Shown: positions 16,743-24,861 of the stretch, piece after piece
How positions within the stretch are numbered: position 1 is the stretch's first letter
How the letters are laid out: each line of letters begins with the position of its first letter
Origin: UBA5266 sp964610025
Lineage (GTDB): Bacteria; Bacteroidota; Bacteroidia; Bacteroidales; WCHB1-69
Direction of reading: 5' to 3'
DNA length: 36,892 bases
NCBI GenBank assembly: GCA_964610025.1
Contig: CAZSTX010000019.1
Coordinates: forward strand, 1-36,892
The notes under the pieces: generated by a model
Told to the model about the DNA's origin: nothing
Databases searched by the model: none
What the model saw: only the letters and a program-made list of their open reading frames with translations
Program-made: the position numbers and the translations under genes

Positions 16743-17176
16743 AAAATAAATTCTTTTTAATCTTCAGTCTTTTTACTTTCTTGGCTTGCACAAGAAACTA
16801 CGAAAGTGCAACTCCTAAAGATTTAATTAATCAAAAAGAAATAGAAACCTTATTGGTAGATATATATATATTAGAAGCTGCCACACGTACATGTACATTA
16901 AACAATCAAACAGATAGTCTAACACTATGGGTATCACAACAAGTAAACGCTCTACTAAAAGAAAAAAAAATAACATACCAACAATTTTTAAATAGTTATT
17001 CTTATTATATGGGGCATGAAAAATCTGCACAAGAAATAATGGAAAATGTAGTAAATTGTTTAATAAAAATGGAAACAACCTCTATTTTAAACGTACAAAA
17101 ATTACATAAAAAAGATACAACTGCTAATTTAAAAAATATTGTTGATGATATTATTTCTGTAAAAGCAAAAAAATAA
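16739..17176 (+). CDS. DUF4296 lipoprotein
   Basis: This is a small lipoprotein of unknown function. The signal peptide ends in the lipobox TFLAC with Cys17. The following domain (about 29-115), with the pattern KEIETLLVDIYILEAA and a later FLNSYSYYMGH, matches DUF4296, a helical family found almost only in Bacteroidetes. In my knowledge of these genomes it often follows the dihydroorotase gene, as here with a 4-base ATGA overlap, so translation is coupled. A link between an envelope lipoprotein and pyrimidine synthesis is not understood. The C-terminus is Lys-rich and probably disordered. Confidence 0.82.
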   Translation: MKNKFFLIFSLFTFLACTRNYESATPKDLINQKEIETLLVDIYILEAATRTCTLNNQTDSLTLWVSQQVNALLKEKKITYQQFLNSYSYYMGHEKSAQEIMENVVNCLIKMETTSILNVQKLHKKDTTANLKNIVDDIISVKAKK

Positions 17177-17183
17177 AAATATT

Positions 17184-18326
17184 ATGCGGAAAATACAAAT
17201 GGTTGATTTACAAAGTCAATATCAAAAAATCAAAAAAGAAGTTGACAATGAAATACAAAAGGTTATTAACGACTGTACTTTTATCAATGGCCCGACAGTC
17301 AAACAATTTCAAAAAAATCTTGAAACATACCTTCAAGCAAAACACGTCATCCCATGTGGCAATGGAACAGATGCTTTGCAAGTTTCGTTAATGGCATTAG
17401 ATTTACGCCCTGGCGATGAAGTTATAACCACAACATTTACATTTGTTGCAACAATAGAAGTGATTGCATTGTTAAAATTAACTCCTATATTAGTAGATAT
17501 CGCACCTGATACATTCAATATGGATATTTCAGCTGTAGAAAAAGCTATTACAAATAAAACAAAAGCCATTATTCCGGTTCACTTATTTGGGCAATGTGCT
17601 GATATGGAATCTTTGATGACAATAGCTAAAAAACACAATTTATACATTATCGAAGATGCCTGCCAAGCAATAGGAGCAAAATATCATTTTTTGAATGGTC
17701 AAGTCAAAAAAGCTGGAACTATTGGCACTATTGGTTGTACTTCTTTTTTCCCATCTAAAAATTTAGGCTGCTACGGAGACGGAGGAGCAGCTTTTACAAA
17801 TGATGATACAATCGCTAAAAAATTGAGAGGCATTGTAAATCATGGAATGTTTGTCCGTTATTACCACGATATAATAGGTGTTAATTCACGTTTAGATAGC
17901 ATTCAAGCAGCTATATTAGATGTAAAATTAAAACATTTAGATGAATACATAATCAGACGTAATGAAGCAGCATCTTTCTACGACCAAGCATTTAACAATC
18001 ATGAAAACATAACAATTCCACAGCGATATAACAAAAGCAGCCACGTATTCCATCAATACACTTTAGTGCTTAAAGATATTGACAGAGCTAAAATTATCGC
18101 ATATATGCAAGAAAAAGAAATTCCTGTAATGATTTACTACCCTGTCCCTTTGCATTTACAAAAAGCATATCAACATTTGGAATATAAAAAAGGCAATTTC
18201 CCTATTAGCGAAGCCTTATCCGAAAGTGTTATTTCACTGCCTATGCACACCGAATTAGATAATGAACAATTAAATTATATTACCTCTCATTTTTTAAAAG
18301 CTATTAGTTTAGCAAAAAATAAATAA
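17184..18326 (+). CDS. DegT/DnrJ/EryC1/StrS-family sugar aminotransferase
   Basis: These PLP enzymes transfer an amino group to a nucleotide-linked keto-sugar for O-antigen, capsule or glycan synthesis. Motifs seen: MVDLQSQYQKI at the N-terminus, CGNGTDALQ at 58-66 (phosphate and ring contacts), TFTFVATIEVI at 84-94, EDACQAIGAKY at 157-167 and FPSKNLGCYGDGGA with the Schiff-base Lys192. The closest type by eye is WbpE/WlbC, which makes 3-amino uronic acid derivatives, but the substrate cannot be fixed from sequence. Length (380) is normal. It is a lone sugar gene in this operon, 7 bases after DUF4296 and 11 before the oxidoreductase. A WcaJ-type transferase and a GT2 elsewhere in the window may belong to the same glycan process. 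Confidence 0.88.
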   Translation: MRKIQMVDLQSQYQKIKKEVDNEIQKVINDCTFINGPTVKQFQKNLETYLQAKHVIPCGNGTDALQVSLMALDLRPGDEVITTTFTFVATIEVIALLKLTPILVDIAPDTFNMDISAVEKAITNKTKAIIPVHLFGQCADMESLMTIAKKHNLYIIEDACQAIGAKYHFLNGQVKKAGTIGTIGCTSFFPSKNLGCYGDGGAAFTNDDTIAKKLRGIVNHGMFVRYYHDIIGVNSRLDSIQAAILDVKLKHLDEYIIRRNEAASFYDQAFNNHENITIPQRYNKSSHVFHQYTLVLKDIDRAKIIAYMQEKEIPVMIYYPVPLHLQKAYQHLEYKKGNFPISEALSESVISLPMHTELDNEQLNYITSHFLKAISLAKNK

Positions 18327-18337
18327 AACAATATATT

Positions 18338-19561
18338 ATGAATGATACATTATTTTCGCCTTATCAATTAGGACCAATAACATTAAAAAATAGAACAATC
18401 CGTTCGGCTGCTTTCGAAAATATGTGTTACAACAATAAACCTTCACAAGATTTATTTAACTATCACCTACAAGTTGCCAAAGGTGGAATTGGTATGACAA
18501 CCATAGCCTATGCTGCCGTTAACCGCAGTGGCGTGTCTTTTAACGGACAACTCTGGATGCGAGAAGAAATAATTCCCGATTTAAAAAAACTAACCGATGC
18601 TATCCACAAAGAAGGAGCTAAAGCTGCCATACAACTTGGACATTGTGGAAATATGACCCATTATTCTACTTGCGGACAAATACCTGTCGGTGCCTCAAGC
18701 GGATTTAATATATACTCCCCTACCATTGTCAGAGCTTTAAATGAAAAAGAAATTACATTACTTATAAAAGATTTTGGAAACGCAGTGAATTTAGCCCGCA
18801 AAGCAGGATTTGATTGTGTAGAAATTCATGCCGGACATGGCTATTTGATTTCTCAATTCCTTTCCCCCTATACAAACAAACGAAAAGACAAATACGGTGG
18901 ATCACTCGAAAATCGCATGCGTTTTATGAAAATGGTTATCAGCGAAGTTATGGAAGCTGCAAAAGACGATATAGCAGTAGTTGTTAAAACCAATATGTAC
19001 GATGGGTTTAAAAGCGGAATGCAAATAGACGAATGTATATTAGTAGCTAAAGAATTAGAAAAACTAAAAGTACATGCTTTAGTATTGACAGCTGGTTTTG
19101 TAAGCAAAGCTCCCATGGTAGTTATGCACGGAGCCATGCCAATAAAAACACTTACTCACTATATGAATTTTTGGAAATTCTGGTGGTTAAGACTAGCACT
19201 TCGTTTAGTCGGAAAATGGATGCTTCCAGCTGTCCCTTTTAAAGAAGTTTATTTTTTAGAAACTGCAAAAAAATTTAGAGAAGCATTACAATTACCATTA
19301 ATTTATGTTGGTGGCTTAATCTCACGTCAAAATATGGACGATGTACTAAAGGAAGGATTCGAATTGTTACAAATGGCACGTGTACTTATTAATGACACCG
19401 ATTTCATAAATAAACTACAAAATGGGTTAGAGCAAAGTAATTGCAAACATTCTAATTATTGTATCGGACGAATGTATTCCATCGACATGAAATGCCACCA
19501 CTGTGTAGATAATCTACCTAAAAAAATACAAAAAGAAATTGTTAAAGCAGAACAAAAATAA
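18338..19561 (+). CDS. OYE-type NADH:flavin oxidoreductase with C-terminal cysteine cluster
   Basis: This is an FMN-dependent TIM-barrel enzyme of the old yellow enzyme group, which reduces activated C=C bonds with NAD(P)H. Seen: GPITLKNRTIRSAAFEN at the start, QLGHCGN near 99-105, and EIHAGHGYLISQFLSP with His164, His167 and Tyr169 as the active-site set, followed by DKYGGSLENR. Residues 369-389 hold four cysteines (C-x5-C-x10-C-x2-C). Dienoyl-CoA-reductase relatives place an iron-sulfur cluster here, but the spacing is not theirs and they have further FAD/NADH domains absent from this 407-residue protein. A hydrophobic, Trp-rich insert (about 273-299) could touch the membrane or a lipid substrate. 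It ends 2 bases before copA, suggesting coupled expression. Substrate unknown. Confidence 0.85.
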   Translation: MNDTLFSPYQLGPITLKNRTIRSAAFENMCYNNKPSQDLFNYHLQVAKGGIGMTTIAYAAVNRSGVSFNGQLWMREEIIPDLKKLTDAIHKEGAKAAIQLGHCGNMTHYSTCGQIPVGASSGFNIYSPTIVRALNEKEITLLIKDFGNAVNLARKAGFDCVEIHAGHGYLISQFLSPYTNKRKDKYGGSLENRMRFMKMVISEVMEAAKDDIAVVVKTNMYDGFKSGMQIDECILVAKELEKLKVHALVLTAGFVSKAPMVVMHGAMPIKTLTHYMNFWKFWWLRLALRLVGKWMLPAVPFKEVYFLETAKKFREALQLPLIYVGGLISRQNMDDVLKEGFELLQMARVLINDTDFINKLQNGLEQSNCKHSNYCIGRMYSIDMKCHHCVDNLPKKIQKEIVKAEQK

Positions 19562-19563
19562 TT

Positions 19564-22074
19564 ATGATTAAACAAAAATTCAACATTATAGGAATGACAT
19601 GCGCTATGTGCGTGTTAAGTGTTGAAAAAGCAATTAAAGAATTAGAAGGAGTTGTTAAAGTAGAAGTCAATTTGCTTTCAAATACGATGACAGTTGTTTT
19701 TGACACAAAAAAAACAACTGTAAATACAATAATACATACAATAGATGAATTAGGCTATCAAGCTTATATAGACGAAAACAAAATAAAAACCTCTGACCCT
19801 GCAACACTTTATGAAAAAGAAATTCAGAATATTAAAACACGACTTATTGTATCAATACTATTTTTAATCCCTTTGCTTTATTTATCAATGGGCGATATGC
19901 TACCTATCCCTTTTCCCCATTTTTTCACACAAAATCAATATGCTATTTCTTTTGCATTAACACTTTTTCTTTTAACACTGCCTATTGTTTATATTAATAA
20001 GCATTTTTTTACACACGGCTTTAAGCAACTGTATAAACTCACTCCTAATATGGATTCTTTGGTAGCGATGGGAGCAAGTGCTGCTTTATTATACGGAATA
20101 TATGCTATTTATAAAATTGGAAATGCTATTGGAATAAGCGATATAGACACCGTAGAACAATTTAAACAACATTTATATTTTGAATCGGCAGGTACTATTC
20201 TTACATTAATTACCGTAGGAAAATTTTTAGAAACAAAAGCAAAGAAAAAAACTTCCAATGCTATTACACGACTTATTGACTTAAAACCCGATAAAGCAAT
20301 TATTAAAAAAGATGGAAAAGAACAAACAGTAGATGTTAGCAGTATACATATTGGCGATATTATTGTTATTAAAGCCGGAAGCATTATCCCCGTAGATGGA
20401 GTAATCATTTCAGGAAATGGCTATATTGACGAATCTTCTATTACAGGCGAAAGCATTCCTTCTTTTAAAAAAGAAGGCAATATTGTTATAGGAGCAACCA
20501 TTCTTAAGTCTGGATACATCGAATTGGAAGCTCAAAAAGTAGGAGACGACACATTGTTATCTAAAATTATTCAACTTGTTGAAGAGGCTAATTCAAGCAA
20601 AGCGCCCATTTCAAAATTAGCCGATAGAATTAGTTATTTCTTTGTCCCTATAGTTATCTTAATTGCCTTAATAAGCACTATTACATGGATACTGTTAGGA
20701 CAATCTTTTGAATTTTCCTTGTCAATGGGTATTTCTGTTTTAGTTATCTCTTGCCCATGTGCCCTTGGATTAGCCACTCCCACAGCTATTATGGTTGGAA
20801 CAGGTTTAGGAGCAAAATACGGAGTGTTAATAAAATCAGCTGAAATATTAGAAAATGCAGGAAAAATCAATACTGTTGTTTTAGATAAAACAGGCACTAT
20901 TACCGAAGGAAAACCTCAAGTAATAGAAATTGTAAGCGATATAGAACATACTACCTTATTGCAAATATGTGCCTCCATAGAAAAAAACTCCGAACATCCA
21001 TTATCTGTAGCAATTTTAAACAAAGCAACCCAATTAAACATTGAATTATTACCTACACATAACTATAGCACATTTGCTGGAAAAGGTATCAAAGCAAACA
21101 TAGAAGACAAAGAATATTATATAGGAAATCTTTCTTTTATAAATGATTATAAAATCAATACTTCTCAATTAGAAAAAAAAGCCGAAAAAATGGCTACTAA
21201 AGGGCAAACCGTTATTTATTGTGCAAACAAATCTGTTGTTTTAGGTCTAATAGGAATAGCCGATACTCTAAAACCAGATAGCATAACAACAATACATACC
21301 CTACAAGAGATGGGAATGGAAGTTATTATGCTTACAGGAGATTATAAAACAACAGCTAAAGAAATAAAAAATCAAATCGGAAATATAAAAGTTTATGCAG
21401 AAGTATTGCCACACGAAAAAGATAAAATAATAAGCCAACTAATGGCAGAAGGTAAAACCGTTGCCATGATAGGTGATGGCATTAACGATGCACCTGCGTT
21501 ATCGCGCGCTAATGTTGGAGTAGCAATAGGAAAAGGAACCGATATTGCTATCGAATCAGCAGATGTTATTTTAATCAAAAACAGTATAACCGATATTATT
21601 ACTATGATTAGATTAAGCCGTTCGGTAATGAAAAATATTAAAGAAAACCTATTTTGGGCTTTTATCTATAATATTATTGGCATTCCACTTGCTGCAGGAG
21701 TTTTTTATTTTGCACTCGGATGGAAATTAAACCCGATGTTTGCAGCAGCTGCTATGAGTTTTAGCTCACTAAGCGTAGTTTTAAATGCTTTAAGATTAGG
21801 TTTTTTCAAACAAGAAAAAAGTAATAATTTGATAAAAAAAACAGAAATCATCGAAAAAATAAATAATATGGAAAAAACAATTTTCATTGAAGGTATGAGT
21901 TGCAATCACTGTAGCAATAGAGTTGAAGAAGCATTAAATAAAATAGAAGGTGTAACAGCAAAAGTAAACCTCGAAAAAAATAGTGCGACAGTAGTTATAA
22001 ACGATAAAATAGACGATAGTCTTTTAATAGAAACAATTGAAAAAGCTGGATACAAAGTAATTAAAATTAAATAA
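19564..22074 (+). CDS. copA: copper-exporting P1B-type ATPase with N- and C-terminal metal-binding domains
   Basis: CopA pumps Cu(I) out of the cytoplasm using ATP. Order of parts: N-terminal HMA domain with GMTCAMC (Cys13, Cys16); membrane helices from about residue 90; actuator loop with the TGES motif; the ion-path motif CPC (Cys397, Cys399) in SCPCALGLATP; phosphorylation site Asp441 in DKTGTITEG; an SEHP nucleotide-site motif; GDGINDAP (637-644); and a last pair of helices. An unusual extra C-terminal HMA domain follows (769-836), with GMSCNHC (Cys780, Cys783), joined by a Lys-rich linker. This tail has the exact size of a free CopZ chaperone and begins with an in-frame ATG at 21868. A silver or general copper ATPase of the same group is possible, but CPC and the cytosolic CxxC sites favour Cu(I). 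Gene neighbours touch closely on both sides. Confidence 0.94.
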   Translation: MIKQKFNIIGMTCAMCVLSVEKAIKELEGVVKVEVNLLSNTMTVVFDTKKTTVNTIIHTIDELGYQAYIDENKIKTSDPATLYEKEIQNIKTRLIVSILFLIPLLYLSMGDMLPIPFPHFFTQNQYAISFALTLFLLTLPIVYINKHFFTHGFKQLYKLTPNMDSLVAMGASAALLYGIYAIYKIGNAIGISDIDTVEQFKQHLYFESAGTILTLITVGKFLETKAKKKTSNAITRLIDLKPDKAIIKKDGKEQTVDVSSIHIGDIIVIKAGSIIPVDGVIISGNGYIDESSITGESIPSFKKEGNIVIGATILKSGYIELEAQKVGDDTLLSKIIQLVEEANSSKAPISKLADRISYFFVPIVILIALISTITWILLGQSFEFSLSMGISVLVISCPCALGLATPTAIMVGTGLGAKYGVLIKSAEILENAGKINTVVLDKTGTITEGKPQVIEIVSDIEHTTLLQICASIEKNSEHPLSVAILNKATQLNIELLPTHNYSTFAGKGIKANIEDKEYYIGNLSFINDYKINTSQLEKKAEKMATKGQTVIYCANKSVVLGLIGIADTLKPDSITTIHTLQEMGMEVIMLTGDYKTTAKEIKNQIGNIKVYAEVLPHEKDKIISQLMAEGKTVAMIGDGINDAPALSRANVGVAIGKGTDIAIESADVILIKNSITDIITMIRLSRSVMKNIKENLFWAFIYNIIGIPLAAGVFYFALGWKLNPMFAAAAMSFSSLSVVLNALRLGFFKQEKSNNLIKKTEIIEKINNMEKTIFIEGMSCNHCSNRVEEALNKIEGVTAKVNLEKNSATVVINDKIDDSLLIETIEKAGYKVIKIK

Positions 22075-22088
22075 TTTTAATTTTTTCA

Positions 22089-22886
22089 ATGGATAAACAA
22101 TTGCCATATGCTTTAATTACAGGTGGTAGTTCGGGTATAGGTTACTATTACGCCCGCGAATTAGCCAATAAAAATTATAATCTTATTATTGTTAGCAATG
22201 ACGACGAAAAAAACCAATCAGTTTGTCAAATACTTAACAACGAATTTAATATAACTGCTATCCCTTTGTTTGTTGACTTAACACTTGCTAATTCAGCCGA
22301 ATATATTTATAATTTTTGCGAAGAAAAACACTTAAATGTTGAAATACTAATCAATAATGCAGGTATGTTTTTCTTTGAAGAAGTAGCCGATACCTCCATT
22401 GAATTAAGCAATAAACTACTCATGCTACATATTATAACTCCCACACTTCTATGCACCTATTTTTCTAAATATATGAAAGAGAAAAAAAAAGGTTTTATTC
22501 TCTTTACGTCTTCTATTACAGCATGGATTCCTTACCCCGGAATAGCATTATACGCTGCTACAAAACGCTATTTGAAAAATTTTGCTCGCTCGTTATACTA
22601 CGAATTAAAATCACACAATGTAGGAGTAAGCATAGTATGCCCAAGTGCCATTAATACAGACCTATATTCTTTAAATAATACATACAGAAAATTAGCTCTT
22701 CGATGTAAAATAATGATGGAAGCAAAACAATTAGCTAACAAATCGATAAAAGCAATGTTTAATAAAAAATTCTTACTAATTCCCGGATTTATGACAAAAG
22801 TAAGTGTATTAATAGTCTTATTAACACCTCCTTTTATTGTTCATCGAATTAAAATATATCTCTGGAAAAAATTAAATAAATCGTAA
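22089..22886 (+). CDS. short-chain dehydrogenase/reductase
   Basis: This is an NAD(P)-dependent oxidoreductase with a Rossmann fold. The cofactor motif TGGSSGIG is at 11-18, NNAG at 89-92, the catalytic Ser142 in FTSSITAW, and Tyr155 and Lys159 in LYAATKRY. The length of 265 matches classical SDRs. The C-terminal 30 residues are hydrophobic then basic (about 236-265), suggesting membrane association, as in SDRs acting on lipids or retinoid-like substrates. It starts 14 bases after copA and is the last gene of the plus-strand run. A weak A/T-only inverted repeat begins at its stop codon (22884-22890 with 22898-22904), but no strong terminator is seen. The substrate is not predictable. Confidence 0.88.
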   Translation: MDKQLPYALITGGSSGIGYYYARELANKNYNLIIVSNDDEKNQSVCQILNNEFNITAIPLFVDLTLANSAEYIYNFCEEKHLNVEILINNAGMFFFEEVADTSIELSNKLLMLHIITPTLLCTYFSKYMKEKKKGFILFTSSITAWIPYPGIALYAATKRYLKNFARSLYYELKSHNVGVSIVCPSAINTDLYSLNNTYRKLALRCKIMMEAKQLANKSIKAMFNKKFLLIPGFMTKVSVLIVLLTPPFIVHRIKIYLWKKLNKS

Positions 22887-23424
22887 ACAAAAAAATATTG
22901 TTTAACAAAATTACAGTTAGAACTTAAATACGACGAGTAAAATATCTTCTCCATAGCAAGGATAAATAAATTTATTCATATAATCAATTATTCGTATTAC
23001 TTTTTCTTATTTTCCACATTTTTTTGCAATATTCAAATAAACAATTTATAATCAATAATATATAGTCTATTTTTTCGTTTTTTAAATAAACTTAATGAAA
23101 AACTTAAATAGGAAGTGAAGCAAATTAGTTTTGAACATACAAAGACTCGTCTTTTGAAATTGATGTATCTAAGTATTCTAGTAGAATGTATTTTCTAAGA
23201 TTGACAAGCAAATTCTTAAAACATTAGTGAGTCGGTGGCTTTTGCTGCTTAATCAACTGTTGTTCTACGACAAGTGTTTTTGTATAATATTTAAATTTAG
23301 AATTTTGTTTGTAAAAACTCCACTTATTATAGTAGAAAATTATCAAATCTGCCCGTAGGGCAGTACATTTTTGTTGGTCTTGTAGTTCCTTTTAAGATAA
23401 TGCTATTTGATTTTTTTGCTGCTT
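22887..23424. other. long gene-free region between convergent genes
   Basis: This 538-base stretch separates the convergent SDR and thioesterase genes. All frames are broken by stops, and I see no tRNA, no known riboswitch and no clear insertion-sequence ends. It contains the perfect hairpin at 23349-23363 and a locally more G/C-rich part near 23220-23275. It may be a decayed gene or hold an unrecognised small RNA; neither is shown by the sequence. Confidence 0.5.
23349..23363. repeat. short perfect hairpin CTGCCC-GTA-GGGCAG
   Basis: Six G/C-rich base pairs close a 3-base loop, standing out in A/T-rich DNA. On the plus strand a T-run follows after four bases, so it may act as a weak intrinsic terminator between the two convergent genes. 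It could also be a small dispersed palindromic repeat. Confidence 0.5.
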
Positions 23425-23904
23425 TTAATCTTCAAAAAAATCTTGATAGCGTAAGGGGTAAAATCCTTCTTCTATTGCTTTTTCTTGTGGCATCAAAAAA
23501 TAAACCAAAGCAGCTTCTGCACAGCATTCGCCTTGTTCATTAATCAATTCTGCATCAATATAGCAAATGTTTCGTTGTTTTTCTTTTAATTTTCCTCTAA
23601 TTATTATTTTCTCTTGATTTCTGTTTAAAGGTTTATGGTATTTTACATTCATGCGAGCGGTTACTCCCGAAGATTTCCCTTTAATATACATTGTCCAAGC
23701 TCCTATTTCATCGAGCAAAGTTGCTTGTATTCCACCATGAATTACTCCCGGATAACCTTCGTAAGTTTGTGTAGGTTTCCATTCTGCTTCTATGTAGTCT
23801 CCTGATTCATAAAAAGTTAATTTCAATCCATTTTCATTATTTGGAGAGCATGCAAAGCAATAATAATCTTTTTTTGCAAATACGTTTTTAATTTTTTTTC
23901 TCAC
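23425..23904 (-). CDS. PaaI/4HBT-like hotdog-fold thioesterase
   Basis: Hotdog thioesterases hydrolyse acyl-CoA esters. The protein opens with CFACSPNNENGLKL (Cys16, Cys19), a pattern typical of the stand-alone PaaI-like subgroup. It then has VIHGGIQATLLDEIGAW (54-70), where the HGG turn and Asp65 sit at the start of the long hotdog helix that forms the active site. The beta strands MNVKYHKPL and AALVYFLMP follow. At 159 residues it is a normal single hotdog unit, expected to work as a dimer or tetramer. Its start lies 3 bases after the stop of the unknown secreted protein, so the two are cotranscribed. The acyl substrate is unknown. Confidence 0.85.
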   Translation of the reverse strand: MRKKIKNVFAKKDYYCFACSPNNENGLKLTFYESGDYIEAEWKPTQTYEGYPGVIHGGIQATLLDEIGAWTMYIKGKSSGVTARMNVKYHKPLNRNQEKIIIRGKLKEKQRNICYIDAELINEQGECCAEAALVYFLMPQEKAIEEGFYPLRYQDFFED

Positions 23905-23907
23905 TAT

Positions 23908-24735
23908 TTATTCTATTAATGTTTTAAAATCTTTCACTGACATTCCCGCAGGAATATTTTTAGTAACTTTATCATAATTAAAGTATAAAGGCTTCCCATC
24001 GGCACACGATATAATGAGTTTCATACAATAGGGTTTGGTATTATCTCCTACTTTATGCACGAAAGCAACAGATGGTATTTTTTTATCAATAGCTTCTTCG
24101 ATGGCTGCTGTTTCCACTATTTTGACAGTATAAGGATAGATTTTTTCAATTTGTTCTATCGTTTTTAAATGAGGTGCAAGGTCTGATGATGTCAACCATA
24201 ATTCTTTGGTTTTTAATTCTTTTCTATTCTCTTTTACCCATTCTTCCCAATTTCTATCGCTGTGATTGAGAATATAATATTGCATCGCATTTAAAATTCC
24301 GCCTAATTTATAATCATAATCTTCTTCTTCGTCATCTTCGGAATAATAAGAAAGAGGCAGAATAATGATTTCTTTTTGTTTGTTAATGTCGCCCGAAGGA
24401 TGCCCCATTATCAGATTGAGCAAATTGAACGAAAAAGTAGCGTTTAATCCTGTTATTTCTCCTATGGTAACAATGAGAAATGAGAGATTGGTTTTTTTAT
24501 TTATTTTTTCAAAAGTTGCCAAATCTATTATTTCATAAGGAGTTACTTTCCAATGCTTTGCAGCTATTTCTCGGATTGCAGTATTAAAATCAGAAAAAAT
24601 GGCATCTTCTAATACAATATAGGTTTTTGTTTTTAAAAATTGCGTAATGGCGTTATTATCTGCAAATTTCAATTGAGAAACGACAGTAATATTTACAGTA
24701 AAAATTAAAATAAACAATAAGTAATATTTTTTCAA
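23908..24735 (-). CDS. unknown secreted protein with acidic loop
   Basis: I do not recognise a named family. A signal peptide (1-20, ending in VVSQ) indicates export to the periplasm or outer membrane; there is no lipobox and no T9SS tail. The mature part has 255 residues with mixed alpha/beta character, a segment KTYIVLEDAIFSDFNTAIRE (36-55), and a strongly acidic run SEDDEEEDYDY at 132-142. The only workable start is a TTG at 24735: an in-frame stop lies five codons upstream and no ATG occurs near the signal peptide. A TAnnTTTG element about 40 bases upstream supports it. Transcribed with the thioesterase 3 bases downstream; what links the two is not clear. Confidence 0.7.
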   Translation of the reverse strand: MKKYYLLFILIFTVNITVVSQLKFADNNAITQFLKTKTYIVLEDAIFSDFNTAIREIAAKHWKVTPYEIIDLATFEKINKKTNLSFLIVTIGEITGLNATFSFNLLNLIMGHPSGDINKQKEIIILPLSYYSEDDEEEDYDYKLGGILNAMQYYILNHSDRNWEEWVKENRKELKTKELWLTSSDLAPHLKTIEQIEKIYPYTVKIVETAAIEEAIDKKIPSVAFVHKVGDNTKPYCMKLIISCADGKPLYFNYDKVTKNIPAGMSVKDFKTLIE

Positions 24736-24771
24736 CTTTTTGATTTTTTATAAGATAAAAAAATGATAACG

Positions 24772-24779
24772 CAAAGATA
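24772..24779 (-). promoter_or_regulatory. -7 promoter element for the unknown protein/thioesterase unit
   Basis: The minus strand reads TATCTTTG, a perfect TAnnTTTG, giving a leader of about 30 bases before the TTG start at 24735. There is a TTG further upstream, but only about 15 bases away, shorter than the usual 20. Confidence 0.45.
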
Positions 24780-24861
24780 TATATTTTTAAAATACAATTC
24801 GTGTTCTATTTTTTTAAAATAAAATAAGTTTTTTTCAGTTATTACTCATAAAAAACCCATC

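Noticed and set aside
17203..17391. Small overlapping frame inside the DegT gene on the same strand
   Set aside because: It is a frame shadow of a well-matched aminotransferase and has no start signal of its own.
22884..22904. A/T-only inverted repeat at the SDR stop codon as a terminator
   Set aside because: The stem is 7 bp without G/C support and no T-run follows; too weak to call.
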